A stretch of DNA of 64,000 nt from Novipirellula galeiformis (GTDB taxonomy: Bacteria; Planctomycetota; Planctomycetia; Pirellulales; Pirellulaceae). A program made the translations under genes and the position numbers. The DNA lies in NCBI RefSeq assembly GCF_007860095.1, contig NZ_SJPT01000004.1:770373-834372 (forward strand), given 5' to 3'. The notes below the pieces were generated by a model. That model saw only the letters and a program-made list of their open reading frames with translations. It had not been told where the DNA came from and did not search any database. Shown in pieces: positions 62,676 to 64,000 of the stretch. Within the stretch, counting starts at the first letter, position 1. The number at the start of each line of letters is the position of its first letter.

Positions 62676-63380
62676 CTACGGGCGTCGGCCTTGAGTCGGC
62701 TTGTTCAGCGGAGCGTCGCCAGTCGGATTCAGTTGGTTGCGTCGAAACTGCGACGCCAATACAAGTCGCTCGGCGCGGTCAAGCTTGCCATCTTTGTTGG
62801 CGTCGGCGATGGCAAAGGCTTTCTGCATATGCTCGGGCAATTCGGACTTGTCGAGCGAGCCGTCCTGGTCCTCGTCAAAGGCCATGAGTTGCTCGGCAAA
62901 TTCAGCATCAGCTTGCGCAGGATCGCCGCCGCGACCACCACCACCGCCGGGACGTTCGCCCCCGGATGGCCCGCCCCCAGATGGTCCGCCTCCACCAGGT
63001 CGCCCGCCACCCTGCATCGCACCACGGGGGCCTCCGCGACTTTGCCCTTGCCGATTCGGTTGCTGGCCCGCCCCGCTTGGACGCAATTCTTCGGCCGTCA
63101 GCTTTCCATCGCGGTTTTGATCAAGCTTTCGCAAGGCAACGGTTGCCGCGTCGATCTCCATCGCCGACAGTTCGCCATCACCATCGGCATCAAAGATGCG
63201 AAGGAGTGGTGGTGTTTGCTGACCGCGGCCTTGCGAGTTGGGGCCACCCATCCCTTGTCCGCGTCCGCCCGGTCCACCTCCTTGGCCAAAACGAGCACCC
63301 GGAGGCTGCGCGTTGGCAAGTGAATCGTTTAGCAACAAAGCCAAAGCACAGAAAACAATGAGCAACGACAGACGCTTCAT
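62676..63380 (-). CDS. Exported EF-hand calcium-binding protein
   Basis: 234 residues from the ATG at 63378-63380 (MKRLSLLIVFCALALLLNDS, a signal peptide). Four EF-hand loops: 'FDADGDGELSAMEI', 'LDQNRDGKLTAEEL', 'FDEDQDGSLDKSEL' and 'ADANKDGKLDRAER'. Pairs 1-2 and 3-4 are separated by a Gly/Pro-rich linker of about 60 residues. Probably a Ca2+-binding envelope protein. In line with the deiodinase-like gene, with similar low-complexity composition. Confidence 0.88.
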   Translation of the reverse strand: MKRLSLLIVFCALALLLNDSLANAQPPGARFGQGGGPGGRGQGMGGPNSQGRGQQTPPLLRIFDADGDGELSAMEIDAATVALRKLDQNRDGKLTAEELRPSGAGQQPNRQGQSRGGPRGAMQGGGRPGGGGPSGGGPSGGERPGGGGGRGGDPAQADAEFAEQLMAFDEDQDGSLDKSELPEHMQKAFAIADANKDGKLDRAERLVLASQFRRNQLNPTGDAPLNKPTQGRRP

Positions 63381-63489
63381 GACTAGTCCCAAGGAAGTTT
63401 CAATGAGGAGGGTTCACAGCCTTAAACCCCACGCCTGAGAAACATCTACAAGGAACTCTGAAAAGAAATTTGGGAAGCGGTTTTTAGGC

Positions 63490-64000
63490 GTAGCTACCTT
63501 CGCCAGAAGGTGGACCGGTCTGTGCTCACGCCACGCTCTGGCGAGCGTAGCTACCTCCGCCAGAAGGTGGACCGGTCTGTGTTTACGCCACGCTCTGGCG
63601 AGCGTAGCTACCTTCGCCAGAAGGTGGATCGGTCTGTGTTTACGCCACGCTCTGGCGAGCGTAGCTACCTTCGCCAGAAGGTGGACCGGTCTGTGCTTAC
63701 GCCACGCTCTGACGAGCGTAGCTACCTCCGCCAGAAGGTGGGCCGGTCTGTGCTTACGCCACGCTCTGGCAAGCGTAGCTACCTTCGCTCGAAGGTGGAT
63801 CGGTCTGTGTTTACGCCACGCTCTGGCGAGCGTAGCTACCTTCGCCAGAAGGTGGGCCGGTCTGTGCTTACGCCACGCTCTGGCAAGCGTAGCTACCTTC
63901 GCTCGAAGGTGGATCGGTCTGTGTTTACGCCACGCTCTGGCGAGCGTAGCTACCTTCGCCAGAAGGTGGGCCGGTCTGTGCTTACGCCACGCTCTGGCAA
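63490..64000 (+). repeat. 57-bp double-hairpin array C (9 units, continues beyond the window)
   Basis: Units start at 63490, 63547, 63604, 63661, 63718, 63775, 63832, 63889 and 63946. Spacer 'accggtctgtgcttacgcc' replaces that of arrays A and B, and hairpin 1 reads ccttc-gcca-gaagg. Units at 63775 and 63889 have 'cttcgctcgaagg', so the right part repeats as pairs (114 bp). Confidence 0.97.

Noticed and set aside
58602..64000. CRISPR array
   Set aside because: The period is even and the sequence repetitive, but there are no unique spacers: the whole 57-bp unit is repeated, it carries two hairpins, and no cas gene is present.

Overview
The window looks like a chromosomal segment of a marine planctomycete of the Rhodopirellula/Pirellulales type. 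Signs of this are a giant secreted protein with an N-terminal LEPR motif, a second secreted protein ending in the 'ERYG' domain, an ECF sigma factor beside a Ser/Thr kinase, many exported proteins with redoxin, EF-hand or trypsin-like domains, few strong Shine-Dalgarno sequences, and abundant intergenic palindromic repeats. The assignment is by gene content only; no rRNA is present.

Layout. 1-9740 (minus) is one open frame for a giant FHA-like surface protein that runs off the left edge, with large internal tandem duplications. 10.1-13.2 kb holds an ERYG-type secreted protein, a REP-associated transposase (RAYT) with its palindromes, a MITE-like element and a decayed IS110. 13.3-19.7 kb is an accessory island of small plus-strand genes (DUF1569, GYF/DUF4282 membrane protein, TIR effector, zinc-ribbon protein, two unknowns). 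Most are followed by imperfect hairpins that look like integron attC sites, and the island also carries copies of one long dispersed repeat. No integrase is visible, so it resembles a cassette cluster lacking an integrase. The island ends near a tRNA-Arg with its own terminator.

20-50 kb is mostly housekeeping: lepA, a ROK sugar kinase, a yceH-family gene, a fucokinase-like/nucleotidyltransferase fusion coupled to a GalU-like protein, cobL, rhomboid, mnmA, prfB with its programmed frameshift, HIT protein, prolyl oligopeptidase, comEC, two trypsin-like PDZ proteins (one with a broken catalytic triad), an epimerase and an MBL-fold hydrolase. Near 50 kb are a UMP/CMP-kinase-like gene of eukaryotic appearance and a guanidine-III riboswitch upstream of a gdx/sugE exporter. 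51-56 kb has the ECF sigma/kinase pair and hflK-hflC.

56.5-64 kb is the most unusual part. A 57-bp double-hairpin repeat forms four same-direction arrays: two flank a second RAYT gene, one starts downstream of an EF-hand gene and leaves the window, and one lies inside a Ser/Thr kinase gene, in frame, where it codes for seven 19-residue repeats in the middle of the catalytic domain. This looks like a RAYT/REP system whose repeats have become part of a protein kinase.
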